IMG/VR virus record: IMGVR_UViG_3300004369_000002
Coordinates: 1 to 64,000 of that record
Source of the DNA: a virus
Direction: 5' to 3' (one strand)
Length of the DNA stretch: 64,000 bases
Part shown: one piece after another, positions 1-8,700 of the stretch
How positions within the stretch are numbered: position 1 is the stretch's first letter
How the letters are laid out: each line of letters begins with the position of its first letter
Notes under the pieces: generated by a model
Database searches by the model: none
What the model saw: the letters and a program-made list of their open reading frames with translations, nothing else
What the model was told of the DNA's origin: nothing
Made by a program: the position numbers and the translations under genes

Positions 1-238
1 GTTTTACGGCAACTTTGTCAGGTCCGCCTTGTATTTGCATGGCTGAGACAGTTGCGCTAACGGTCGCCATTGACCCAGCAAAACTGGTGATGTCTACGGA
101 CTGTTCTACATAGTTATAGTCGTAGGAGAAGATGATTGCGCTAGAGGTTTGAGCCTCTGCTCGCATGGCGGCTGGACCCAAAAGAACCGCAAAGATGGCG
201 ACGATCAGGAACCACCGCCGACGCAATCTTTCCCGCAT
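1..238 (-). CDS. Exported protein of unknown function, C-terminus cut by window edge
   Basis: The reading frame is open from an ATG at 238 to the left edge, giving 79 visible residues. GGAGG lies six bases before the start, a strong ribosome site. The N-terminus is a classic signal sequence: a basic stretch (MRERLRRRW), a hydrophobic core (FLIVAIFAVLLGPAA) and a likely signal-peptidase site near AEAQ-TS. What follows is polar and gives no recognisable motif. It is the last visible gene of the leftward cluster, downstream of the capsid gene and its terminator. A lysis, superinfection-exclusion or surface role is possible, but the sequence does not decide. Confidence is high that it is a gene and low on function. 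Confidence 0.6.
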   Translation of the reverse strand, partial: MRERLRRRWFLIVAIFAVLLGPAAMRAEAQTSSAIIFSYDYNYVEQSVDITSFAGSMATVSATVSAMQIQGGPDKVAVK

Positions 239-281
239 GGCAAACCTCCACCAAAGAAGATTTTACCATGCCTATTACATG

Positions 282-1091
282 TTAGCGTCGGTGAAAAAGC
301 CTATCAATCAAACTCCGAGGCTCTGAATCAGCAAGCCTCTGGGCATTCTTATAAAAAGGCCTACGAGAATCAGGAAAAGTAGAAAACTTCGTTTCCGCAA
401 ACTGCGTCATTTCCATCATCGCCTGAACCTCACGATGAGCAGGAACAGTCTTTGTCAACTTGAAATCCCGGCGAAAAGGAAAAACGTAAAACAAAGGAGT
501 TCCACGTTCAATCGTAAAAGAAGATGTCGCCTGCACACTTATCGCACAATGAAGATCATGGAAGAAATCGGTATGAACCACACCCGGCATAACCCGGTAC
601 TTGGGGTCATAGTTGAAAGGACTTGGAATAACAAGAACTGACCAGTGCTTTGGAGTCCGAACATAAAAAGGAGAAATAACCTTAGGGAAAGGCATTCGCT
701 CGGAGTTGTGTTCCGATATCGGACATTCGCCAACCTGTTCAAAATCGAATTGCGTAGCCTGAAACACCTTAGAAGGAGAATGAATCGCTGGCCCCTGATG
801 ATCCGGGTCATTCACATGAATATGAAAATCACACCAGGCATCCACCTGCCAACCATGAGCCAACAAATCATTGATCCCATAACAACGCCTAAAAGAGCCC
901 TTGTGTGAAGGAAGATCCACCCACCAATCAGGGCGACCACGCTTTAAAGCATTACCCAAAACAGGCATGTGATCCAACAAATAATCATGCTGAGTCCCAA
1001 TGATCACCTCATTACGGCGAGGCTTTGGAACATCACTATAAGAACGAACAGGACCCTTTTTCTTCAAAATACGACGAGAAATTTTGGACAT
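282..1091 (-). CDS. Hypothetical protein, DUF6065-like
   Basis: A 269-residue protein starting at ATG 1091, with AAGGTG just upstream; a GTG two codons earlier is possible but is less well placed. It is soluble, with no membrane segment. The middle reads like the DUF6065 class found in T4-like and other phages: an INDLLAHGWQVDAW stretch followed by a D-F-H-I-H strand, then FPKVISPFYVRTP, a PGVVHTD segment and IERGTPLFYVFPF. The gene at 26311-27015 has the same element order, so the window may hold two distant paralogues. It lies after the capsid terminator and so may be expressed separately. Function is unknown. The family link comes from remembered motif order, not a search. Confidence 0.6.
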   Translation of the reverse strand: MSKISRRILKKKGPVRSYSDVPKPRRNEVIIGTQHDYLLDHMPVLGNALKRGRPDWWVDLPSHKGSFRRCYGINDLLAHGWQVDAWCDFHIHVNDPDHQGPAIHSPSKVFQATQFDFEQVGECPISEHNSERMPFPKVISPFYVRTPKHWSVLVIPSPFNYDPKYRVMPGVVHTDFFHDLHCAISVQATSSFTIERGTPLFYVFPFRRDFKLTKTVPAHREVQAMMEMTQFAETKFSTFPDSRRPFYKNAQRLADSEPRSLIDRLFHRR

Positions 1092-1119
1092 AAACACACC
1101 TTAGCCCACAATGAGCAAA

Positions 1120-1143
1120 GCCCCCCGGTTTTACCCGGGGGGC
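1120..1143 (-). terminator. Hairpin terminator after the major capsid gene
   Basis: A nine-pair GC-rich stem (GCCCCCCGG paired with CCGGGGGGC) encloses a six-base loop. It lies 36 bp past the stop of the leftward capsid gene. On the minus strand the stem is followed by CTTTGCT, so the U-tract is short. Position and stability suggest it ends or attenuates the head operon transcript. Confidence 0.7.
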
Positions 1144-1178
1144 CGACTCAGCCGGACTCGGTAAGAGTCAGGTCTTTA

Positions 1179-2483
1179 TCAGGAGGGGGCTCCGTCGAAG
1201 GTGACAGCGACGAAGGCCTCCGGACGCTTGACAGCAAGTGCGAGACGCTGCTCGGCGAGGATCACGATAGCGTTGCGCACGAAGAAGTCTGCGTGCTGCT
1301 CGCTGATGCGGATCGAAGCCTGCTCACGGTCGTACAACTGAGCGCCGGTACCGAACGCACCGACGAGAGCGGTGCCCTCGGCGATAGCGGGGGTATCGAC
1401 AACCGGGATGCGCCACAAGCGGGGTTCGCCACCGAGTGCCACGGAGACAGCGACCAGGTACTGGCCGTTGGCGTCCTTGGTCAGTTCGATGTCTTCCCAG
1501 TCGTTCGGGTGGAGAACCACACCGGTCGGCTCGTAGTAAGCCAGGAACGACAGGGTAGCCGCACGACGGATCGCGTCAGCCTTGGTGTCCGGAACCGGAA
1601 GGGTTGCACCAGCCGACCACGAGTAGGTCTGAATACCCGAGGTCTGCAGCACGCCTTCCAGATTCTCACCAGCGCCGTCACCATTGAGGATCTGCTCATC
1701 CTCCTGGAGACGGAGGCCATACATCAGTTCGTTGTCGATGATGGAGCGCAACTGCGGCTCATCAGCGAGAACGTTCCGGTGGGCGGCTTCCCAGTGAGCC
1801 AAGGTGCGAACCGGAGCCTGAGCACCAGCGAAGGTGAAGCCCGACTGCGGCTTGAGGCCGAAGGCGGATCCCGAACGCTCAGCGACAGACGACGCGTTGT
1901 TGGTGAAACCGGTCATCTTGAAGTACTCAATCACCGCAGCGGTGGTGGTACGAACCGGGAACAGGTCACGAACGCGACGGGTACGCATCGGCGGAACCAC
2001 GATCGGGTCACGCTGGATGCTTCCGAAAGCGCCGGGGGTGCCGGTGGGCAGGGCCGAGTAGACGTCCTTCTTGCCGTAAGCCGTCACGTCCTGAGCGTTC
2101 AGGACGAAGGGGCTGGGCATGTTGGCACCGTTACGGCCACCGTCCAGGGCCTTGAACTCTGCCGAGTCCAGGAACACCTCTCCAAGCGAGCGACCGCGGC
2201 TGGGGGCGTAGCCCGCAACTTCGGCAGCCGACTTGGCGGCGACGCTTTCACCCTCGGCGCGCGAGCCCCAAGAGTCGACATCACGCATGGCCTCAAGACC
2301 CTCAATGAGGCCCTTGATTTCCTTGATGTCTGACATGTTCTTGTCGAAGGCGGTCTTCTGGTCGGCAGAAACCTGCACGACTCCGTCTTCAATCTTGAAT
2401 GAATCGGCGATGGCCTTGTTGTCGGCCATCTTGCCTCGTAGCGCACCCTGGAGTTCGCGGAGGCGTCCTTCGTCGAATGACAT
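1179..2483 (-). CDS. Major capsid protein, HK97 fold, with N-terminal delta-like domain
   Basis: A 434-residue HK97-type capsid protein forming the icosahedral shell. Residues 1 to about 95 are helical and charged, as in the delta domain removed by the prohead protease. The core then runs through a strand-rich E-loop and N-arm region and the P-domain spine helix. The most diagnostic stretch is near residues 228-278, with LAHWEAAHRNVLADEPQL followed by LNGDGAGENLEGVL; this L-D-E/A-P and GdGtg..L.G pattern is typical of the family. AGGAGC lies before the ATG. The gene is unusually far from the portal and protease genes: about 15 kb of other genes intervene. A terminator follows. Its own promoter probably lies in the 167 bp upstream, given the expected expression level. 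Confidence 0.93.
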   Translation of the reverse strand: MSFDEGRLRELQGALRGKMADNKAIADSFKIEDGVVQVSADQKTAFDKNMSDIKEIKGLIEGLEAMRDVDSWGSRAEGESVAAKSAAEVAGYAPSRGRSLGEVFLDSAEFKALDGGRNGANMPSPFVLNAQDVTAYGKKDVYSALPTGTPGAFGSIQRDPIVVPPMRTRRVRDLFPVRTTTAAVIEYFKMTGFTNNASSVAERSGSAFGLKPQSGFTFAGAQAPVRTLAHWEAAHRNVLADEPQLRSIIDNELMYGLRLQEDEQILNGDGAGENLEGVLQTSGIQTYSWSAGATLPVPDTKADAIRRAATLSFLAYYEPTGVVLHPNDWEDIELTKDANGQYLVAVSVALGGEPRLWRIPVVDTPAIAEGTALVGAFGTGAQLYDREQASIRISEQHADFFVRNAIVILAEQRLALAVKRPEAFVAVTFDGAPS

Positions 2484-2650
2484 GATTTGCTCCTATGAGA
2501 AAGTTGTGGTTTTTGGTGTTTGCTTTGCTGACCAGTAAGGCTCAGGTAAGCACCCAGCCACCGCAGTCACTATGTCAATGTAACACAACGTATTTAGTGT
2601 GTGGTGTAAATAGACCTATGAACCTGTCAACCAGCGATAAAATTTGCTAG
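2484..2650 (-). promoter_or_regulatory. Probable promoter region of the capsid gene
   Basis: This 167-bp non-coding gap is the largest in the left arm and precedes the capsid gene. On the minus strand it carries two TTGACA hexamers, at 2625-2630 and 2573-2578, each a perfect -35 box. A partner -10 at normal spacing is not obvious: TATTTA is only 12 bases after the first. It also holds the AGGAGC ribosome site. A promoter is expected here from context, but its exact position is not settled. Confidence 0.35.
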
Positions 2651-5143
2651 TTATGGATGGAATTCCTCACAAGTGGTTTCCGTAAACGAAGGCATTCCCT
2701 TGAGGTACGAAAGCGCCTTCGACGGCTTGATTGCCGCCATAATCTTTTTCCAGTCAGTTGAATCGTCGGACTTCTTTTTGGACATCTCTTCAAGAAGCCT
2801 CGTCATAGCGATGCTCCTGCCTCTAGTGACGTTCTGATAATCCTTCAGAATGTATTCCACAGCAAATTCTTCGGCGACAGCCTCTCGTGGGCTAACACCC
2901 GCATAACGGCTGATTCGTTTGCTATCGGCGGGCAGCGAATTGTATGTACCGGAAGGCAACCCGTCTCTAAGAGTGCGATTCCTGACGGCATTAATATTGT
3001 CTTTCTCCAACTCTTGGTTGAGTGCAGAAAATAAAGCAAGACCTGCTTTCTGTCTGAGTATGGCAGGGTCCTCATTCGGAGACTTGCTAAAAAGGTCGTC
3101 GTACATTTCCTTGTACTTTTTATCTATTTCACTATCTGGAATATCGTAATATGCCCTCACTTGAGTAAGAGCATCTGGTGACTCCAGTTCGGCAGTACGC
3201 ATTGACGAGTAATGCCAGGCGTGGCCAAACTCATGTGCCAATAGATAAGACGCGTAAAGTTCATCAAGGTCGTCATTATTTAGATCGTCACTTTCACGCT
3301 TCACAATGTAAGTCAACCCTGTTGTATTCGCGCCCTGTTTGGCTTCCCGCCGAACCGAACTCCTGTTCTTTAAAAGAACATCTTTAATAGACCCGTTCAC
3401 CCAAAGTTCCTGCCTCCACTCAAGCAGGTTTTCGTCTTCCCATTTGTCAACTTCGTAGTCAAAAAAATGACTTGCATCAGCATTCCTGATGTTTTGGAAC
3501 TTTTGTTTTTCAGGTGTCCCAGGACGAGCATCACCAATTGCTCTCAAATTCTTTGCAGTTTCAGGATGAGAAATGGACATATCAAGAAGAGTGTGTACCA
3601 CCCCTCGTTGCCCAGGAGTTAAATCGTCATCCAAAATAAACTTGATATCCGCATTAGGGAATGCCTTGCTGAGAGCCTGAGTTGCTTGTGACCGTGTTTT
3701 TACTTCACCAAATTCTTTGCTCAACCTTTCTGCACGATCAGAAAAAAGTTGTCTCACTCGCGACACTGACGGCACAGAATCAGGTTTCTCGGGTTTCGGA
3801 CCTTCAGATTGTGCAATCAACCTATTCATCTCAGCCGCAGACAACTTTGGCTTTTTCTTCTTTTTCCCGCCAGAACCAAAATCCCTAGCCAAAACTTCAT
3901 TTCGCAACTTCTTCGGCTTCTCCGCAGGCTTCTTAGGTTTCACGACACGCTGATGAATCGTCCCCTCCTGAACAATCCCATCACCATCGGCATCATCAGC
4001 ATTCGCATCAAAAGCAACCCGACTCAACGTCGGCTTCTTCCGACCAGCACCAACACGACGCCTAATCTTCTTGCCAATGCCTTTCTCCTCCCCACCAAAA
4101 GCACCAAACAAAAAACCATCAACGTCAGAACACCCGCAATCCTCACCAGACTTACGCCGACGAAGCCGACCCACCAAACGCCGCTCAGCACGCTCACGAT
4201 CCCGCCGAGCCTGAGGACCAACACCCATACGACGACGATAATCAGACATATTCGTACAAGGCATCCAAACAGTCGTACCATCGGCAGCCTGACGGCGACT
4301 GATACCTATACAACCCAACTGGCGAGAACGAAGACGCGCCGCATCAGGATTCAAGAAAACATCAGGATCTCCAACACGAGGCTTAGCCCGACCTGACAAA
4401 AACGACTTCTCCGACTGGCGAGCACGACGTCCAGCCTCACGTGCCCGTTCCGTATTCGCAACAAACTGTCTTCCTGTTCGGGAACCACGACGCTTCTTAC
4501 GATTAGTGGCCGCACGCTGAGCAGGTGTCAACTTCTCCCATGCTGAACGCGGAAGATACCGGTTCGTGCCACCTTCGCGTATAGCAGGCTTATCATCGGA
4601 TGTGGTCCAATCTTCCCTCGTCCACTTATCCAACGACCGCTGCGGCTTCTTCCGTCCACCCCTATATCCGCCGCCAGCACGACGATACTCCAAAGCCAAC
4701 AACTGTGCTTTCCGAGCAGACCACTGACCAGGCTTGCCACCACGAGAGCCAGCCATGATCCGTTTCTTGATACGTTCACGCAACTCGGGCTTCGTATAGT
4801 TAGCGGCCTTCAACTCCAATAGTTCATACGCTTCGAAATAATCATTCGAATCGGCTTTACCTGAAACAAGACCACCACCAGGCAACGAGTCAATCGAAAT
4901 CACTCCACGCTCACCCAACGGCTCATAGCCAGCAACATTTCGACCTACCCGACGACGCTTTTTCTTCTTGGGGTCATCGGTCTTTTTCTTTTTAGGTTCG
5001 GCACGATCCGAGATGCGCATGAGTTCCTCATGGGAGGAACAAGGCATGAGTTCACCATTGGGGCCCTTGTGCGTTCCCGAACACCCTAGATAGCGAGCCA
5101 TACGGGCTACCATCTCCGGGCGAGGTTCCTCTCGCTTAGCCAT
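2651..5143 (-). CDS. Large head-region protein with C-terminal HExxH metallopeptidase domain
   Basis: An 830-residue basic, multi-part protein. Residues 18-34 (LGC to MPC) and 276-296 (LGC to MPC) are two copies of a cysteine-bounded motif separated by Lys/Arg-rich linkers. Near 384-395 is DADGDGIVQEGT, a calcium-loop-like acidic motif. The C-terminal third, about 455-830, is folded and holds LLAHEFGHAW at 634-643. This zinc HExxH motif has a candidate third ligand in EAVAEEFA, about 120 residues on, as in gluzincin-type peptidases. It is probably packaged in, or attached to, the virion and may act on host proteins after injection, in the manner proposed for phage polyvalent proteins; that role is inference. 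The start codon overlaps the stop of the preceding small ORF (TAATG). Confidence 0.75.
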   Translation of the reverse strand: MAKREEPRPEMVARMARYLGCSGTHKGPNGELMPCSSHEELMRISDRAEPKKKKTDDPKKKKRRRVGRNVAGYEPLGERGVISIDSLPGGGLVSGKADSNDYFEAYELLELKAANYTKPELRERIKKRIMAGSRGGKPGQWSARKAQLLALEYRRAGGGYRGGRKKPQRSLDKWTREDWTTSDDKPAIREGGTNRYLPRSAWEKLTPAQRAATNRKKRRGSRTGRQFVANTERAREAGRRARQSEKSFLSGRAKPRVGDPDVFLNPDAARLRSRQLGCIGISRRQAADGTTVWMPCTNMSDYRRRMGVGPQARRDRERAERRLVGRLRRRKSGEDCGCSDVDGFLFGAFGGEEKGIGKKIRRRVGAGRKKPTLSRVAFDANADDADGDGIVQEGTIHQRVVKPKKPAEKPKKLRNEVLARDFGSGGKKKKKPKLSAAEMNRLIAQSEGPKPEKPDSVPSVSRVRQLFSDRAERLSKEFGEVKTRSQATQALSKAFPNADIKFILDDDLTPGQRGVVHTLLDMSISHPETAKNLRAIGDARPGTPEKQKFQNIRNADASHFFDYEVDKWEDENLLEWRQELWVNGSIKDVLLKNRSSVRREAKQGANTTGLTYIVKRESDDLNNDDLDELYASYLLAHEFGHAWHYSSMRTAELESPDALTQVRAYYDIPDSEIDKKYKEMYDDLFSKSPNEDPAILRQKAGLALFSALNQELEKDNINAVRNRTLRDGLPSGTYNSLPADSKRISRYAGVSPREAVAEEFAVEYILKDYQNVTRGRSIAMTRLLEEMSKKKSDDSTDWKKIMAAIKPSKALSYLKGMPSFTETTCEEFHP

Positions 5144-5433
5144 TAGTCATTTCTCCGGGCACGCTTCGGGTTAAGCATCTCATCGTTCAAAGCACCAAAA
5201 TCGCCTGGAATCACAAACTCGTCATAGTCGCGTTCAAGATTAGGCCAGTTCTCGGCAAGCGAATACTTATAGATCGCACTGTAGAAAGCATCGTCGTCCG
5301 GTTCATCAGCCAACGAGTAAGCAACACGAATGATTTTCCGGGCACGTTCCGGATTTGTAACACGAGCAAAGAACAACTCAATAATATTGTCTTTTTGTTT
5401 TTGAGTCAGAGCCTTAACTTTTTTACTTGCCAT
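5143..5433 (-). CDS. Small protein of unknown function
   Basis: A 96-residue protein. I prefer the ATG at 5433 (MASKKVK), which has GAGG upstream, over an in-frame ATG 24 bases earlier that lacks one. The sequence is helical and mixed-charge, with a basic start, an acidic centre and a basic end (NPKRARRND). The start lies inside the end of the previous gene and the stop overlaps the 830-residue gene, so it is translationally coupled in the head operon. No family is recognised. It could be a chaperone or small partner of one of the two large neighbours. Confidence 0.65.
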   Translation of the reverse strand: MASKKVKALTQKQKDNIIELFFARVTNPERARKIIRVAYSLADEPDDDAFYSAIYKYSLAENWPNLERDYDEFVIPGDFGALNDEMLNPKRARRND

Positions 5434-5743
5434 CGTTCTTCGCCTCGTGATCAACAACCCGAATTTTCTTTCCGTTTAACTGCATAAAAGCCTGCGCAAA
5501 CTCGTCATCACCTTCACCGGGGGCAAAAGTTTTTACGCTGGAACGCCCGTCACCAAACAGCATCCCGAAAGGATCATCAGTGGTTCGATGAGCGCTCCAC
5601 AGTTCCCCTGGGTCGGAGAAATATTCAAACCACGTATCGACCTCGGATTCATCACCAACAATCATTGTGGTTTTTCCGTCATATCTGAAAGCCCCAGTTG
5701 GCTCATCGGTATTAAGGTCCAAAAAAATGGCGTAACTGTTCAC
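5423..5743 (-). CDS. Small acidic protein of unknown function
   Basis: A 106-residue acidic protein with a GTG start that overlaps the stop of the 2454-residue gene (GTGA), a coupled arrangement. Its opening (MNSYAIFLDLNTDEPTGAF) resembles the opening of the giant protein upstream (KDINTQELYGAVIHDGK). Both run as a short strand, a polar turn, G-A and then D-G-K-[ST], so an ancient partial duplication or a shared beta-rich domain is possible. No enzymatic motif is visible. Function is unknown. Confidence 0.6.
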   Translation of the reverse strand: MNSYAIFLDLNTDEPTGAFRYDGKTTMIVGDESEVDTWFEYFSDPGELWSAHRTTDDPFGMLFGDGRSSVKTFAPGEGDDEFAQAFMQLNGKKIRVVDHEAKNDGK

Positions 5744-8700
5744 TGGGCACCTCGCGGAATGGAAAGTTTTCTCTTCAAATAATCTCTGTGCTCACTGGCA
5801 CGATCAACCTTAGTCTTCAGATGATCGTAAATTTCACCCAGTCGCTGCTCGCGGACACCCCGAACATCCGCACCGCCTACAGTGTCTGGGGCGCCGATCG
5901 ACATTCGACGAATGAACTCGTCACGTCCACCTGAAATAGCAGAACGATAACGGCTCACCATCTCATCGTAACGTTCCAACATTTCACGACGGAACCGAGT
6001 AGCCTCTGCCCGGCTTAATGACCGAACATGATCCTGCATCTCAGGGAATAGTCGCGAATCCATTGCGAACTTGTATGAGGACACAGGGGCATTCGCGCCC
6101 AGCCATTGGTATTGAGGAAGATTGCCGTAGAAACCAACTGCTACACGCCCCTGGTCGTAAGGAACAACAATCGCATTTCCGTTTTCATCAATGAATGTTC
6201 CACCATTCCTGTTATGACGGTCTGCTGAACCCAAGAAAAAGTTATGGAAGAAGTGTGCAGTTCTTGCAGGCAAGCCACGATCGGGAGCGTTGGCTAGTAA
6301 AGCCGGATCATAATCCGCCGCCCCCCGAGTCAACGGGCCATTCCCTGGGGCAAGGTTTGCTGCATGAGGAATCACCGCAAAAACCGCCTCCTCACCCTGA
6401 CCACGACCTCTCACACGCGGGTTCAACTGCGACGTACCAACATAGCCAGCACCCTCAGGCATAATTCCCACAGCAGCGGCGAGGTTATAACTGGCCACCT
6501 CGGCGTAAACGTCATCCATAATGCCTTGGCCGACTTGGTTGGGCCGAGAACCCTTGATTACGAGACCCTGGTTGGTTGGCCTACCGTCTGCATCTCGTAA
6601 CAAGAAAATACGAGTATCCGCTATGTTGCCGTCACGCGGAGGCTTCTCGTAGAACATTGAACCAGGATCAACCTCGGTTCGTGACGAGTTGGCTTGAATT
6701 GCCGAAATCCAATATTGATTTGGAACTTCGCTGAGGCTTCCGCCACTGCGCAAGAAATTGGCTGCCTGCTCGGAAGATTTGATAGAAGCATTCTCAATGA
6801 GACGTGGCTCGGGAAGGTCCCCGGGAGCAACTACAGGTGTAGCAATCTGTCCTCGGCGCTCATCCGGCGGTTGAGGACGAACAAACCCACGAAGCATGTG
6901 ACCGCCATGAACATCAACACCACGACGGTTCAATTGAACGTCAGCGGCATCAGTGGATTCATCAACAGCGTCAAATGAATGCTGGTCTAAGTACAAAGTT
7001 CCGCTACTCAACGGAGCGTTCGACCTCATCCATGCTTTAACTTTATTGATGCGAGCACGCCTGTCGTTGTCGGAACCACCATGCTCTAGAGCGTAGATAA
7101 GTTCCATACGGCTTGGTGAGGTACGACCATCATAATTTACTGCGTTTGCGCGACGAGCAAGTTCAGTGATCATTCGCGCCTGATCCTCAGTCGTAACAAT
7201 GCTGGAGCGTCCTGCACGGAACTTGAGGACTTCGTTGGCTGCTAGATTCCACAGTTCTCGCTGTGAATAACCATCACGGTATCCGACACGACCCCAGATA
7301 TAAGGACCATCAGATGCTGCACCAACTCCAACTCTGTCGAAACCGGCATCCTTCAACCAACCCCATGAATGCCCATTGAGGGCAGTGGCAACACCCATGC
7401 CTTTGAGGATGTGATGATCGTCAGGCATCGGGGTGCCGTCACTATATTTCCATACGTTCCCATCGCGCGTTACGCGTCGACCAGTGATCATGTCAATATC
7501 GCTTGTTGATGCAGTCTGGTAACTGTCGTGGCCCACAGAGAAAACAGAACTGGAAATCTTTCCATCGCTGCCGATCATGCGCGTAAAGGCGCCGACATTG
7601 TTTGACACCTCGGTTCCATCAGCCATTTTTGCAACAAGTCTTCCGTAAATGCTAATGGTGCCTCTGCTGAACTGAACATCGCTGACGACAGAACGCACGG
7701 ATGTTCCTTGTGGTCCTTCTACTTCTATTTCGTAAAGATTCTTCACCCACTCTTTAATTTTGCGTTTTTCCTCGGGTGTTCCGTTCGCCAATTTGTCAGC
7801 CATGGTCGCTGCAGTCAATGGATGTTCACCGCCATTGCGACGCTTATAGTTATCCCACGGATTACCCGTATCATTCGGATACTTCTTGCGGAAAACGGCA
7901 GTGAGCGACCGACGACGCTTCTTCTGTGCATTTTCAAGAATGCCGTCAATCATGGCAGCGGCTTCACTGTCAGTACTAATTAGATCCTGAACACCGTTAA
8001 CCACACCATTGGGCTCATTCACAACTCGCTGAGCACCAAGACCGGGATCAGGAGCCTGAGGAATACCCCACGCAGCCTGAATTGCGCGCTTACGATTCTC
8101 CAACTGCTGCCGTGTCAGCGAAGTGCGCGTCATCGACAACGCAACATATTGACCCAAATACTTTTGAAGCACATCATCTGATTGCACCCACCTACCGGCA
8201 GCAGCAATAGCACCACGGTCCAACAAATTATCAATGTCAGCCAGGCGTCGTTCATCTGCAGCCCTATCGACACCAATAGGTGCCTGATAAATATCGCGCG
8301 CACGATCAGCAACCTGACTGGCATGACCTTGAGCCAAAAGAAGTTGACGGGTCAGTTCATTGGGCGTTTCCTCAAAAAGACCCTGATCGCGTTCCCGAAG
8401 ATCTCTCTCTGACTTATACCTCTGACCCAAAGCACGCAAGAAGTTGCGCCCATCACCATCACCCTCAAGCCCCACACGCGCAGCATCAACCATCGCCTGA
8501 TACGACGCCACCCACGAATCAACATCAGACTTCAACTCATCGATACGCCCTTCAATTGTCTGAGGCATATCACCAGGAACTGTCCGGTTATACAACAACT
8601 CGCGATTTCGCCTGATATTTTCGGCATGACGTTTCATCGAAGAAGCAGCAACCGCCATACGGTTAGCGTCGTCGCGACCCATCCCTATACGACGACGCAA

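Noticed and set aside
969-2333. A 454-codon open frame on the plus strand
   Set aside because: It is antisense to the capsid gene, lacks a ribosome site and has low-complexity composition typical of a shadow frame; the HK97 capsid call on the other strand is clear.
2573-2630. Two TTGACA hexamers as definite minus-strand promoters
   Set aside because: Neither has a convincing -10 at 16-18 bp; recorded only as a low-confidence regulatory region.
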